Positions 1-7,726 of a stretch of DNA of 64,000 nt are shown here, one piece after another; positions within the stretch are counted from its first letter, which is position 1, and each line of letters starts with the position of its first letter. The notes beneath the pieces are model-generated. The model was given only the letters and a program-made list of their open reading frames with translations. It did not search any database and was not told the DNA's origin. The DNA is from Jeotgalibacillus haloalkalitolerans (GTDB lineage: Bacteria > Bacillota > Bacilli > Bacillales > Jeotgalibacillaceae). The translations under genes and the position numbers were made by a program. The DNA lies in NCBI RefSeq assembly GCF_034427455.1, contig NZ_JAXQNN010000004.1, forward strand, positions 124,001-188,000. Reading direction: 5' to 3'.

Positions 1-580
1 TTGGTCCTGCTGAAATCGAGTTAACACGGATATTGTCTTTCCCAAGATCTCCTGCAAGATAGCGGACACTCGCTTCAAGTGAAGCCTTTGCAACGCCCAT
101 TACATTATAGTTAGGAAGGACGCGCTCTCCTCCAAGGTAAGTCAGTGTAACAATACTTCCGCCTTCTGTCATGAGAGGACGAGCTTCTTTAGCTACAGCA
201 GTCAGTGAGTAAGAACTGATATTATGTGCAAGAAGGAAATTATCACGGTTTGTATTTGAATACTCACCCTGAAGATCTTCTTTTGCAGCAAATGCGATAC
301 AGTGTGCAAACCCGTGGATTGTGCCAACACTTTCTTTGATTGTGTTAAAGCATGACTTAATCTCTTCATCGTTTGTAATATCGCATGGCAGAATTAATTC
401 GTGATTGCCTTTCAATGTACTGACAAGGTCGCGCACAGGCTTTTCAAAACGTTCGCCTGCATATGTAAAGACTAAATTTGCCCCCGCTTCATCCAGCGAT
501 CTTGCAATGCCCCAGGCAATACTTCTTTTATTGGCAACACCCATTACGACAATTGTTTTTCCTTTTAATGATAAGCTCAT
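1..580 (-). CDS. fabI: Enoyl-[acyl-carrier-protein] reductase FabI (3' end cut by window)
   Basis: This enzyme reduces trans-2-enoyl-ACP with NAD(P)H in the last step of each fatty-acid elongation cycle, in the cytoplasm. About 193 N-terminal residues are visible. The start MSLSLKGKTIVVMGVANKRS carries the Rossmann nucleotide-binding turn and the SIAWGIA helix. The catalytic pair Tyr-x6-Lys is present in YNVMGVAKAS. The ATG at 580 has a clear GGAGG five bases upstream. The C-terminal part, about a quarter of the usual 255-260 residues, lies beyond base 1. It is transcribed leftward from its own promoter under a FapR operator. In B. subtilis fabI lies near this same yjb block. Confidence 0.95.
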   Translation of the reverse strand, partial: MSLSLKGKTIVVMGVANKRSIAWGIARSLDEAGANLVFTYAGERFEKPVRDLVSTLKGNHELILPCDITNDEEIKSCFNTIKESVGTIHGFAHCIAFAAKEDLQGEYSNTNRDNFLLAHNISSYSLTAVAKEARPLMTEGGSIVTLTYLGGERVLPNYNVMGVAKASLEASVRYLAGDLGKDNIRVNSISAGP

Positions 581-607
581 TTTGTCCTCCTTGTTTAGAA
601 CAAGTTA

Positions 608-624
608 TTAGTACCTGATACTAA
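608..624 (-). promoter_or_regulatory. FapR operator upstream of fabI
   Basis: TTAGTACCTGATACTAA at 608-624 matches the 17-bp FapR consensus (TTAGTACCTRNTACTAA) exactly. FapR represses fatty-acid and phospholipid genes in Bacillales and is released by malonyl-CoA or malonyl-ACP. The operator abuts the proposed -10 of fabI and precedes the ribosome binding site, so binding should block initiation. Confidence 0.93.
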
Positions 625-652
625 CTTAACACATCTTAATGTTGGTAGGCAA
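624..652 (-). promoter_or_regulatory. SigA-type promoter of fabI
   Basis: On the minus strand, TTGCCT (652-647), a 17-nt spacer and TTAAGT (629-624). The layout, with the -10 running directly into TAGTA of the FapR site, is the same as at fabH, which supports both assignments. The hexamers alone are only moderate matches. Confidence 0.6.
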
Positions 653-663
653 TATATATCTAT

Positions 664-791
664 AACCGGCTCGCTGCGCTTCAGGCGGACGCTTTCCACT
701 GGGACGGCGGTGAGCCTCCTCGGCTTTGCCTGCGGGGTCTCACCTGTCCGTCATATCCCGTTGGAGTCGCCGCCTTCCGCTTCGCTCACCT
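664..791 (+). repeat. Dispersed GC-rich intergenic element, type A, copy 1
   Basis: It begins AACCGGCTCGCTGCGCTTCA, continues AGGCGGACGCTTTCC, has a GGTGAG...TCTCACC inner inverted pair around a GC-rich apical hairpin, and ends GGAGTCGCCGCCTTCCGC followed by TTCGCTCACCT. The outer ends are imperfect inverted repeats. No ORF is present. Near-identical ends recur at 33184-33309, 62418-62556 and 63957 onward. It lies between the fabI promoter and the 3' end of mgtE. Confidence 0.85.
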
Positions 792-844
792 AAAATAATT
801 ACCGGAATACTTAAAATGAACCTAATTTTCTTCCTTCACTAAAG

Positions 845-2215
845 CTACAAATAACTCATAAACGAAGTTGCGATGCCAAAGTAAATCAAAATACTGATGA
901 TGTCATTGATTGTTGTGATGAATGGACCTGATGCGACGGCCGGGTCGATGTTAAATTTGTGCATCACAAGCGGTACAAGTGACCCCGCGAGTGTAGCAAC
1001 AATCAGTGACGCAAATATTGAGAAGCCGACGAGGAGCCCAAGGAAAAATGAGCCCTGCCAGACGTACACGATTCCTGTTACCAATATTCCACAGACTGTT
1101 CCCGTAATTAATCCGGTCCCCGCTTCCCGCATAATTAACTTCATTTTACTCTCATCTTTAATATCGCCTGTTGCAATGCTTCTGACAGCAACAGCCAGCG
1201 CCTGTGTCCCTGTATTACCGGCCATACCTGCAATCAGCGGAATAAACACTGCGAGGATGGCTACCTGTTCAAGCGTATCCTCAAAGCTTCCAATCAGGTT
1301 TGCAGTCAACATACCTAAAAAGAGCAGTGCAATCAGCCATGGGAGACGTTTTCTAGCTGCTCTCAAGGGTGTGCGGTCACGCGAATCCATATCTGATACC
1401 CCGGCAAGCTTGGAGTAGTCATCAGATGCCTCTTCATCAAGCACATCAATGATATCGTCTACTGTGATAATTCCGAGTAAATGCTGCTGGAAATCCACTA
1501 CCGGTAAAGCAAGAAAGTCGTAATCCTTCATCATTCTCGCAACGTTTTCCTGGTCTTCACTCACTGACACAGAAACCACTCTGTCTGACATAATTTCTTT
1601 AATCAGCCTGTCTTCCTCTGATGTAATCAGATCTCTCAGGGAAACAACCCCCACAAGCTGCCTGTCTTCATTAATCACAAATGTATAGTAAATGGTTTCA
1701 GCATCCGGCGCTTTGTTTCTTAAAATCGCCATTGCTGACCGGACAGTTGAATGTTCCGGTATAGATATAAATTCTGTCGTCATAATAGAGCCGGCAGTAT
1801 ATTCCTCGTAGTGCAGCAGGTTTTTAATTTCTTTTGCTGACTCCTGATCCATAATCGTTAAATAACTGGCTGCCTGATCTTTATTTAATTCATTTAATAC
1901 ATCAACCGCATCATCTGTATACATATGAGATAGCGTATCTGCAGCATACTGCGCGTTCATCTCGGCAAAAAGCGGTTCATAATCTTCATCATCTGCATCA
2001 ATGTTTTCTATAATTTCCCCCATTTCCTCGGGAGATAAATACTCATAGATTTTTACACGCTGCTCTGGGTCCAGTCTGAAGTAAAACTGTGCACGGTCAT
2101 AAGGATGCAGATTAAAGTACTCGTCCCTAAAAACATCAAACTCATTATTTTCAAGTGATTTTATTAAATATTCTTCATCAATTACTGTTTCTCTTTCAAG
2201 TTCCTGTTCAGCCAT
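845..2215 (-). CDS. mgtE: Magnesium channel/transporter MgtE
   Basis: This is a membrane Mg2+ channel, 456 residues, the usual length. It has the MgtE N-terminal superhelical domain (about 20-130), two CBS domains (about 140-270) that sense cytoplasmic Mg2+, and five membrane helices from about 290. The selectivity motif GNTGTQALAVAVRS and the PFITTINDI segment with its conserved Asp are intact. It is monocistronic and divergent from prpE. I found no M-box (ykoK-type) leader in the upstream region, which is instead occupied by a repeat element. In B. subtilis the mgtE gene is not in this neighbourhood, so it may be an insertion in the shared backbone. Confidence 0.95.
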   Translation of the reverse strand: MAEQELERETVIDEEYLIKSLENNEFDVFRDEYFNLHPYDRAQFYFRLDPEQRVKIYEYLSPEEMGEIIENIDADDEDYEPLFAEMNAQYAADTLSHMYTDDAVDVLNELNKDQAASYLTIMDQESAKEIKNLLHYEEYTAGSIMTTEFISIPEHSTVRSAMAILRNKAPDAETIYYTFVINEDRQLVGVVSLRDLITSEEDRLIKEIMSDRVVSVSVSEDQENVARMMKDYDFLALPVVDFQQHLLGIITVDDIIDVLDEEASDDYSKLAGVSDMDSRDRTPLRAARKRLPWLIALLFLGMLTANLIGSFEDTLEQVAILAVFIPLIAGMAGNTGTQALAVAVRSIATGDIKDESKMKLIMREAGTGLITGTVCGILVTGIVYVWQGSFFLGLLVGFSIFASLIVATLAGSLVPLVMHKFNIDPAVASGPFITTINDIISILIYFGIATSFMSYL

Positions 2216-2550
2216 TTAATCCACACTCCTTTCATTTTGGCTTTATTCAAATTGGCTGGTGATTTCCGCTACAGGGGACGCTTTCCGCGGCCGGGCGGTG
2301 ACCTCACAGGCTTCGCCATGCTTGATCTCACCTATCCCTTCCTGCGAGCCGCCCCCTTCCACTCCAATCAACAGCTGTATAAAAACAACAATGTACTTTG
2401 ATTTTAAGCAGCCTCTAAGTGATATTTTAGCGCTTTTGGTGGTACACTGAGAAATAATAAGACATACATGATTAAAACATACTTTATATAGATAGCGTTT
2501 TTTACAGAAAAAATCAATGGTCCATGATTCACACCTTTTAGGAGGCTGAC
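2216..2550. other. Intergenic region between divergent mgtE and prpE
   Basis: It holds a type B repeat element (2252-2373) and about 170 nt of A+T-rich DNA that must carry the prpE promoter. No convincing -35/-10 pair, riboswitch or ORF with a ribosome binding site was found. Confidence 0.6.
2252..2373 (+). repeat. Dispersed GC-rich intergenic element, type B, copy 2
   Basis: The ends form a terminal inverted repeat: GGCTGGTGAT on the left and ATCAACAGC on the right. Inside are CCGCTACAGGGGACGCTTTC, GCGGCCGGGCGGTGA, CTCACCTATCCC and GAGCCGCCCCCTTCCACTCC. It is closely related to 52737-52861 and 14777-14912. It shares the GGACGCTTTCC and GCCGCC-CTTCC cores with type A but has different termini. 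Confidence 0.85.
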
Positions 2551-3294
2551 ATGAAAATAGATATAATTGGCGATATTCATGGTTGTCATGATGAGTGGGT
2601 TAAATTAACAAAAAAGCTCGGTTATTCATGGGATAGCGGATTGCCTGTTCACCCCGGCGGAAGACAGCTTGCTTTTGTTGGAGATCTGACTGACAGAGGA
2701 CCGGATTCTGTTCAGGTGATAAAAGATGTGTACCGGTTAGTGAAAGATCATCATGCTTTTTATGTACCCGGGAATCATTGCAATAAGCTCTATCGTTATT
2801 TAAAAGGCAACAACGTTAAGCTGATCCACGGACTTGAAACAACAGCCGCAGAGCTGAATCTTCTTTCTGAAAAAGAGCGTAAAGAAGTAACAAATCAATT
2901 TTTGTCACTTTATGAAGAGGCTCCTTTATACCATGTACTTGATCATAAGCGGCTCGTGATTGCACATGCAGGAATCCGGGAAGAAGACATTGGACAGTTT
3001 AACAAACGCGTTGCTGTTTTTGTGCTGTATGGTGATATTACCGGAGAAAAAAATGAAAAAGGCCTGCCTGTCAGAAAAGACTGGGCAAGACACTATAAAG
3101 GAAAACCGTGGATTGTCTATGGTCACACGCCTGTTCATGAGGCCAGGTTCAAAAACCGCACAGTCAATATTGATACAGGCGCAGTATTTGGAAATAAACT
3201 AACTGCACTCAGGTATCCTGAAATGGAGACCATTTCTGTCCCGTCAACAATGACCTATAACCCTGAGAAGTTCAGAGACAGTGAACTGGCATGA
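2551..3294 (+). CDS. prpE: PrpE-family bis(5'-nucleosyl)-tetraphosphatase / phosphatase
   Basis: A 247-residue metallophosphoesterase of the calcineurin-like fold. The metal-site motifs appear in order: GDIHGC (7-12), [10 protein letters not shown] (near 46), GNHCNK (near 75), AHAG and YGHTP toward the C terminus. In B. subtilis PrpE cleaves symmetrical dinucleoside tetraphosphates and can dephosphorylate phosphotyrosine; it has been linked to spore germination. The ATG at 2551 follows AGGAGG with a good spacing. Its TGA lies inside a hairpin shared with the convergent yjbO gene three bases away. Confidence 0.9.
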   Translation: MKIDIIGDIHGCHDEWVKLTKKLGYSWDSGLPVHPGGRQLAFVGDLTDRGPDSVQVIKDVYRLVKDHHAFYVPGNHCNKLYRYLKGNNVKLIHGLETTAAELNLLSEKERKEVTNQFLSLYEEAPLYHVLDHKRLVIAHAGIREEDIGQFNKRVAVFVLYGDITGEKNEKGLPVRKDWARHYKGKPWIVYGHTPVHEARFKNRTVNIDTGAVFGNKLTALRYPEMETISVPSTMTYNPEKFRDSELA

Positions 3295-3317
3295 ATGTTA
3301 ACCATTCATGCCAGTTC
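3283..3317. terminator. Bidirectional terminator shared by prpE and yjbO
   Basis: A perfect 15-bp stem (GAACTGGCATGAATG / CATTCATGCCAGTTC) with a 5-nt loop, flanked by TTTT on the right. The prpE TGA is in the left arm and the yjbO TAA starts the loop, so the hairpin serves both genes. Confidence 0.9.
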
Positions 3318-4221
3318 TTTTCATGCATTGGATCATGTCTTCAGGAAGCGGTGATTCAACTTCAAGATTTTCCTGTGTGACTGGATGAAGCAGCTGAAGC
3401 TTTCTGCAGTGAAGTGCCTGCCTTGAAATGAAATGACAATGGCCGCCATACAGATCGTCTCCTGCAAGCGGATGTCCAAGCCATGAAGCATGAACCCTGA
3501 TCTGATGAGTCCTGCCAGTCTCAAGTCGAAAAGACAGCATCGTATGCCGGTCTCCAACTGCCAGTACCTCATAATGCGTGACTGCCCGCTGACCATGACT
3601 ATCCACCATTCGCGTAATGATACTTCCGGGTTCACGTGCAATCGGCTGATCAATCGTCCCTTTGACTGCTGTTACGATCCCTTCTGCAATCGCATTGTAT
3701 TCTCTATTCACCTGATTTGATTGTTGCATCTCACTTAACAGATGATGAATGTGGGCATACTTTGCTGCCAGGACTACACCTGAAGTATCTTTATCAAGCC
3801 TCGTTGCAATGTGTATACCTGCTGCAATCTCTTGCCTGTCAAAGTAACCTGCAAGCGCATTAGCAAGTGAGCCTGTCTGGGCATCTCTTGAAGGGATTGT
3901 ATTCATTCCGGCCGGTTTATAAACGGCGATCAGCCAGCTGTCTTCATACAAAACCTCAAGCCCCAGATCTTCCGGAATTAAAGATTTACTTCTTGTCTCA
4001 GGCGGAAAGTATACTTTTACTATATCCCCTGTCTGACAGGCTTTTCTCACAGTGACCTCTTCCCCATTGAGGAAAAGACCGCCACCATCATATTTAATCG
4101 CTGTCAGCCCTCTTTTGGAAATGCCTTTTAAGCCGGCAAATTCGCGCAGCAGCAGATTGTGCTCTTCTGCTCTGACCGTCCATTCCATCATTAAGCGTTT
4201 ATCCATCGATAAATGAGTCAT
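3298..4221 (-). CDS. yjbO: RluD-family 23S rRNA pseudouridine synthase (YjbO)
   Basis: It converts uridine to pseudouridine in structured RNA. It has an S4-like N-terminal RNA-binding segment ([15 protein letters not shown]...) and an RluA/RluD catalytic domain with RLDKDTSG, whose Asp is the nucleophile, plus the later [20 protein letters not shown] segment. The start is uncertain. The frame is open to 4275, but that would overlap nadF by 77 nt. ATG 4221 has a GGAAGAG-like site upstream; ATG 4206 and 4191 are also possible and match the family N terminus. It follows relQ and nadF on the same strand with a short overlap, as in B. subtilis yjbM-yjbN-yjbO. Confidence 0.88.
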   Translation of the reverse strand: MTHLSMDKRLMMEWTVRAEEHNLLLREFAGLKGISKRGLTAIKYDGGGLFLNGEEVTVRKACQTGDIVKVYFPPETRSKSLIPEDLGLEVLYEDSWLIAVYKPAGMNTIPSRDAQTGSLANALAGYFDRQEIAAGIHIATRLDKDTSGVVLAAKYAHIHHLLSEMQQSNQVNREYNAIAEGIVTAVKGTIDQPIAREPGSIITRMVDSHGQRAVTHYEVLAVGDRHTMLSFRLETGRTHQIRVHASWLGHPLAGDDLYGGHCHFISRQALHCRKLQLLHPVTQENLEVESPLPEDMIQCMKRTGMNG

Positions 4222-4993
4222 GTACTCTCTTCCAGAATGGGAACGGCCTGAACCTCGCAAACCTGATTTTTTCATCTGCTACACGATATTGAATTGATTT
4301 CACATCTTTATGAACAAGAGTTAAATGATCAATTGTAATCATAAAGTCTGAACGGTTCACAGGCTTTAACATACATGTATGGTGGGCCGGCATGATGAGT
4401 GGGGATCCGACCGTTCTGAACACTCTGTTATTAATTGACGCCATTTCCGCTAATTGAATAGAAGGTAATGATGGGTGAATGATTGCACCGCCAAGTGCTT
4501 TATTATAGGCAGTAGAGCCAGACGGTGTACTTAGACACAACCCGTCCCCTCTGAAAACCTCAAAGTGCTGGCCGCGGATTTCTACATCCATTACAAGTGT
4601 CCCATCCACACTTTTAACAGTTGATTCATTCAATGCTAAGTAACGGGTTTCACGTCCACCGTTTTTATAGCGGATAATTGCTTCCATCAGCGGATATTCT
4701 ATAATCTGATAGGGTGTTTTGGCGATTGCAATCACAAGCTTTTCAATTTCATCCGGTACCCAGTCAGCATAAAAACCAAGGTGCCCGGTATGTACGCCTA
4801 CAAAGGCTGTTTTGGACAAACGGGAGCTGTATCTGTGAAATGCGTAAAGCAAAGTACCGTCGCCGCCTACTGAAATCACAATTTCGGGTTCTTTTTCATC
4901 ATATTCAAGGTTAAAATCTTTCAAATATGTGCGCATTTTATGCATCAGTGCGTTTGATTTTGCATCGCCTTTTGAAGTAATGGCAAATTTCAT
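4199..4993 (-). CDS. nadF: NAD kinase
   Basis: It phosphorylates NAD to NADP, 264 residues from ATG 4993. The family signatures GGDGTLL (near 45), LNEST and [20 protein letters not shown] are all present. I chose ATG 4993 over the upstream in-frame codon because GGGAGGG lies five bases before it and [10 protein letters not shown] matches known N termini. Its ATG overlaps the relQ stop as ATGA, a translational-coupling arrangement. Confidence 0.95.
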   Translation of the reverse strand: MKFAITSKGDAKSNALMHKMRTYLKDFNLEYDEKEPEIVISVGGDGTLLYAFHRYSSRLSKTAFVGVHTGHLGFYADWVPDEIEKLVIAIAKTPYQIIEYPLMEAIIRYKNGGRETRYLALNESTVKSVDGTLVMDVEIRGQHFEVFRGDGLCLSTPSGSTAYNKALGGAIIHPSLPSIQLAEMASINNRVFRTVGSPLIMPAHHTCMLKPVNRSDFMITIDHLTLVHKDVKSIQYRVADEKIRFARFRPFPFWKRVHDSFIDG

Positions 4994-5664
4994 CGTGTCC
5001 CTCCCCCGTTCCATCCATTTTTTCTGTTATCCTTATTACCCGTTTCTTTCTTTTTCTGAAAGAATACCTGTGCTTCCTGTATTTCTTCTCTGATCTCAGA
5101 CATTTCCTCATCCAGTCTGAATGCTGCTTCTGCTGCGCGCTGCAGTCTGTTTTGAATATCTTCGGGAAACTGCCCCTGGTACTTATAATTTAATGAGTGC
5201 TCAATGGTTGCCCAGAAATTCATGGCAAGCGTTCTGATCTGAATCTCGGCAAGGATCTTTTTCTCTCCATTAATTGTTTGCACAGGATATTCAATCACGA
5301 CATGATAAGACCTGTAGCCGCTTGATTTCTTATGAGAAATATAATCCTTCTCCTCGACAATCATGAAATCTTTCCGCTGTCTCAGCAGTTTAACCACTTT
5401 TTCAATATCATCTACAAACTGACACATCATCCTGAGTCCTGCGATATCCTGTATCTGATAAGCAAGCCGATCAAACTGATGCTCAGAGATGTCTTTTTCC
5501 CTTGCTTTATCTAAAATACTTGCAATGGGCTTTACCCTTCCTGTTACAAATTCAATCGGTGAATGAGTCTGTTCAAGTTGAAATTGCGTCCTCATTCCTT
5601 TTAATTTAATTTTCAATTCATCTACAGCCTGTTTATAAGGCTCCAGAAATGTTTCCCATTTCAT
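4990..5664 (-). CDS. relQ: Small alarmone synthetase RelQ (GTP pyrophosphokinase)
   Basis: It makes (p)ppGpp from ATP and GDP/GTP and forms tetramers in the cytoplasm. The protein is 224 residues and has only a synthetase domain: [40 protein letters not shown] and [22 protein letters not shown] segments are visible; there is no hydrolase, TGS or ACT domain. The start could be GTG 5673, ATG 5670 or ATG 5664; the last best fits the [17 protein letters not shown] alignment with YjbM. It is first in the relQ-nadF-yjbO operon and divergent from yjbK. Confidence 0.92.
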   Translation of the reverse strand: MKWETFLEPYKQAVDELKIKLKGMRTQFQLEQTHSPIEFVTGRVKPIASILDKAREKDISEHQFDRLAYQIQDIAGLRMMCQFVDDIEKVVKLLRQRKDFMIVEEKDYISHKKSSGYRSYHVVIEYPVQTINGEKKILAEIQIRTLAMNFWATIEHSLNYKYQGQFPEDIQNRLQRAAEAAFRLDEEMSEIREEIQEAQVFFQKKKETGNKDNRKNGWNGGGTR

Positions 5665-5759
5665 CAGCATCACCCCGTCAGTTTATCTAACTCAGGTTTT
5701 TCTAGTCCATTAGTTGCCTTTACATTTTATCACAGAGGCCCGCCGCTTTCACCTTCCCA

Positions 5760-5788
5760 TTGAAGTTTCAGTGTAAACACTCCATAAT
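5760..5788 (+). promoter_or_regulatory. Promoter of yjbK-yjbJ
   Basis: TTGAAG (5760-5765), a 17-nt spacer and CATAAT (5783-5788), 29 nt before the TTG start of yjbK. Confidence 0.55.
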
Positions 5789-5817
5789 ATAAGTATTAAC
5801 GAAAGGGAGCGTTTACT

Positions 5818-6408
5818 TTGCAGGAACTCGAAATAGAATTTAAAAATCTGCTTACAAAAAGTGAATATATCAAGCTTTACGAGGATTTTGAAATGGATGA
5901 GCCGGTCAAGCAGATTAATCATTATTTTGATACGCCTCTTTTTCACCTGAAGGATGCTCATTCAGCATTGCGTATTCGTGAAAAATCCGGCAAACTGACT
6001 TTAACTTTAAAGCAGCCTGTTGAAGACGGGGTATTGGAAACTCATCAGCCGGTCACTAAAATAGACCTGGAAGATATGCTATCCGGCGGAGGACTGATTG
6101 GCGGAGAGATCTCGGACTTACTGGAGTTACTGAATATACCTCCTCAGGACATTGTCCACTTCGGCTCGCTCGAAACAAACCGTACAGAAAAGAACTATAA
6201 AGATGGACTGTTAGTGCTCGACCATAGCGTTTATCTTGGTCATGAAGATTATGAACTGGAATATGAAGTCGCTTCACATGATGAAGGCAAAGAAAATTTC
6301 CTCTCATTACTAACGTCCTACAAAATTCCAGTCAGAGAAACCGATAATAAAATAAAACGGTTTTATAAAGCCCGTTTCATGCAGAATCCTGAAGGAGGAA
6401 AAGTATGA
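5818..6408 (+). CDS. yjbK: CYTH domain protein (YjbK-like)
   Basis: A 196-residue protein of the CYTH/triphosphate tunnel metalloenzyme superfamily. The N-terminal ExExK signature (ELEIEFKN) and the LRIREK and LTLKQP strands of the tunnel are visible. Such proteins bind and hydrolyse triphosphorylated substrates such as inorganic triphosphate; the substrate here is unknown. The start is TTG 5818, with GGGAG eight bases upstream. It overlaps the next gene by ATGA. In B. subtilis yjbK also sits next to relQ/yjbM. Confidence 0.88.
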   Translation: MQELEIEFKNLLTKSEYIKLYEDFEMDEPVKQINHYFDTPLFHLKDAHSALRIREKSGKLTLTLKQPVEDGVLETHQPVTKIDLEDMLSGGGLIGGEISDLLELLNIPPQDIVHFGSLETNRTEKNYKDGLLVLDHSVYLGHEDYELEYEVASHDEGKENFLSLLTSYKIPVRETDNKIKRFYKARFMQNPEGGKV

Positions 6409-7037
6409 ATATTGATTCACTTAATAAGCTGATGGAAATGCAGGCGATGCGCACACTTGGATCTGAGAACCCGGAAAAAAGCAGTCAGAACTTTTTCCAG
6501 CTGATGCAGCAAAGTATGGATGTGAACCCAAACCTGCTCGGTTCTGTTGCCAGTCTGGTTGAGCAGCACAAACTGCAAAACGCTCTGAGCACGCAGATTC
6601 CTAATATCCAGTCACCAATCGAAACAACGGCTCAGGCGATTCACATAAAATCGAAGAACCCGCAACCGCTGGATCAGATTATAAAGACTGCTGCTGAACA
6701 GTATCAGGTTCCGGAAAAACTAGTAAGATCTGTGATTCAGCACGAATCGAACTATAATCCAGATGCAGTCAGTCATGCTGGTGCTTCTGGCCTAATGCAG
6801 CTGATGCCAGGCACTGCAAAATGGCTTGGTGTAAAGAATATCTTTGACCCTGCTGAAAACGTAAATGCAGGTGTGAAATATCTCCGGGACATGCTGAACA
6901 AATATAATCAGGATCCAAAGCTGGCGCTTGCTGCCTATAATGCCGGGCCAGGGAATGTAGATAAATATAACGGGATTCCTCCATTTAAAGAAACTACCAA
7001 TTATGTGAGAAAAGTGATGGATACATATTTGTCTTAA
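6405..7037 (+). CDS. yjbJ: Lytic transglycosylase, SLT family (YjbJ-like)
   Basis: A 210-residue protein with a C-terminal goose-lysozyme-like SLT domain. The catalytic Glu is in IQHESNYNP, followed by GLMQLMPGTA and AAYNAGPGNV. The first 100 residues are polar and Gln-rich with no signal peptide, as in B. subtilis YjbJ, so how it reaches peptidoglycan is unclear. GGAGG in the end of yjbK serves as its ribosome binding site, with an ATGA overlap. Confidence 0.88.
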   Translation: MNIDSLNKLMEMQAMRTLGSENPEKSSQNFFQLMQQSMDVNPNLLGSVASLVEQHKLQNALSTQIPNIQSPIETTAQAIHIKSKNPQPLDQIIKTAAEQYQVPEKLVRSVIQHESNYNPDAVSHAGASGLMQLMPGTAKWLGVKNIFDPAENVNAGVKYLRDMLNKYNQDPKLALAAYNAGPGNVDKYNGIPPFKETTNYVRKVMDTYLS

Positions 7038-7092
7038 CAGCCTGTATCATTTGATAAAAATGACAGGAGCATAGAATTTTATATCACCCGCT

Positions 7093-7187
7093 AAGTAAGT
7101 TGGCGACTCCGGGACCAAAAGCTTGAGAGCTTTGGCCCAGCAAGGCTTTGCCTCAGGAGTTTCGGAACTCCAGGCCGGAAAGCTTTA
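7093..7187 (-). repeat. Dispersed GC-rich intergenic element, type A, degenerate copy 3
   Basis: In reverse orientation: TTGGCGACTCCGGGACC at one end and GGCCGGAAAGC at the other correspond to the two conserved ends of the type A element (GGAGTCGCC and GCTTTCCGG). The middle is diverged. It lies between yjbJ and the hairpin at 7202-7236. Confidence 0.65.
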
Positions 7188-7201
7188 ATCTGAAACGATT
7201 A

Positions 7202-7236
7202 AAAAAGCTGAGACATTTCCTATGTCCCAGCTTTTT
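7202..7236. terminator. Hairpin/terminator after yjbJ and the repeat
   Basis: AAAAAGCTGAGACA and TGTCCCAGCTTTTT pair over 14 bp with one mismatch, followed by T-rich sequence. The GCTGAGAC stem core recurs in the hairpins at 26394-26423 and 63922-63951, each next to a copy of the repeat element. Confidence 0.75.
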
Positions 7237-7259
7237 CAATTTGTCCTCAAGCGAACTAT

Positions 7260-7288
7260 TTGAGAAAAGAAGGGGTGGTTGCTACAAT
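7260..7288 (+). promoter_or_regulatory. Promoter of yjbI-yjbH
   Basis: TTGAGA (7260-7265), a 17-nt spacer and TACAAT (7283-7288), 40 nt before the yjbI start. Confidence 0.6.
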
Positions 7289-7327
7289 AGTTATACATTC
7301 GAACTACGGGCGTAAAGGGGTTTTTTT

Positions 7328-7726
7328 ATGACTGAACAGAATAGAACGCCATACGATTACATTGGTGAAGCTAAGCTAACTGAACTCATTAACGCTTTTT
7401 ATACCAGAGTTGGCAATCATCCTGAACTAAAACTAATTTTTCCTGATGATCTTACTGAAACGGCAAGAAAACAAAAGCAGTTTTTGACACAGTACCTTGG
7501 AGGACCTCAGCTATACACGGAAGAACACGGTCATCCGATGCTGAGAGCAAGACACCTTCCCCACGAAATTACACCAACCCGGGCTGATGCATGGTTAAGC
7601 TGTATGAGTGACGCTATGGATGAAACAGGCATTGAGGGAGAATTCAGAGAGGCGCTGTATTATCGTCTGTCGCTTACAGCGAAGCATATGGTGAACACGC
7701 CTGAACATGAAGGTGATCAATGGTGA
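7328..7726 (+). CDS. yjbI: Group II truncated haemoglobin (YjbI-like)
   Basis: A 132-residue 2-on-2 globin that binds haem and O2/NO. The order YDYIGEAKLTELINAFYTRV (helix A/B with the B10 Tyr), LGGPQLYTEEHGHPMLRARH (proximal His) and ADAWLSCMSDAMDE (helix G with the conserved Trp) fits group II trHbs. The start ATG 7328 has a GGGG stretch upstream but a weak ribosome binding site. The stop overlaps the yjbH ATG, which implies coupled expression of globin and Spx adaptor, as in B. subtilis. Confidence 0.92.
   Translation: MTEQNRTPYDYIGEAKLTELINAFYTRVGNHPELKLIFPDDLTETARKQKQFLTQYLGGPQLYTEEHGHPMLRARHLPHEITPTRADAWLSCMSDAMDETGIEGEFREALYYRLSLTAKHMVNTPEHEGDQW

Noticed and set aside
897-1418. 173-codon open frame opposite mgtE
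   Set aside because: Shadow of the mgtE reading frame; no ribosome binding site and low-complexity, improbable composition.
2216-2550. M-box (Mg2+ riboswitch) expected upstream of mgtE
   Set aside because: The space is largely taken by a repeat element and no M-box consensus segments or leader terminator are visible.
4199-4275. Upstream start for yjbO at 4275
   Set aside because: It would overlap nadF by 77 nt, and the added residues ([17 protein letters not shown]) do not resemble the family N terminus.
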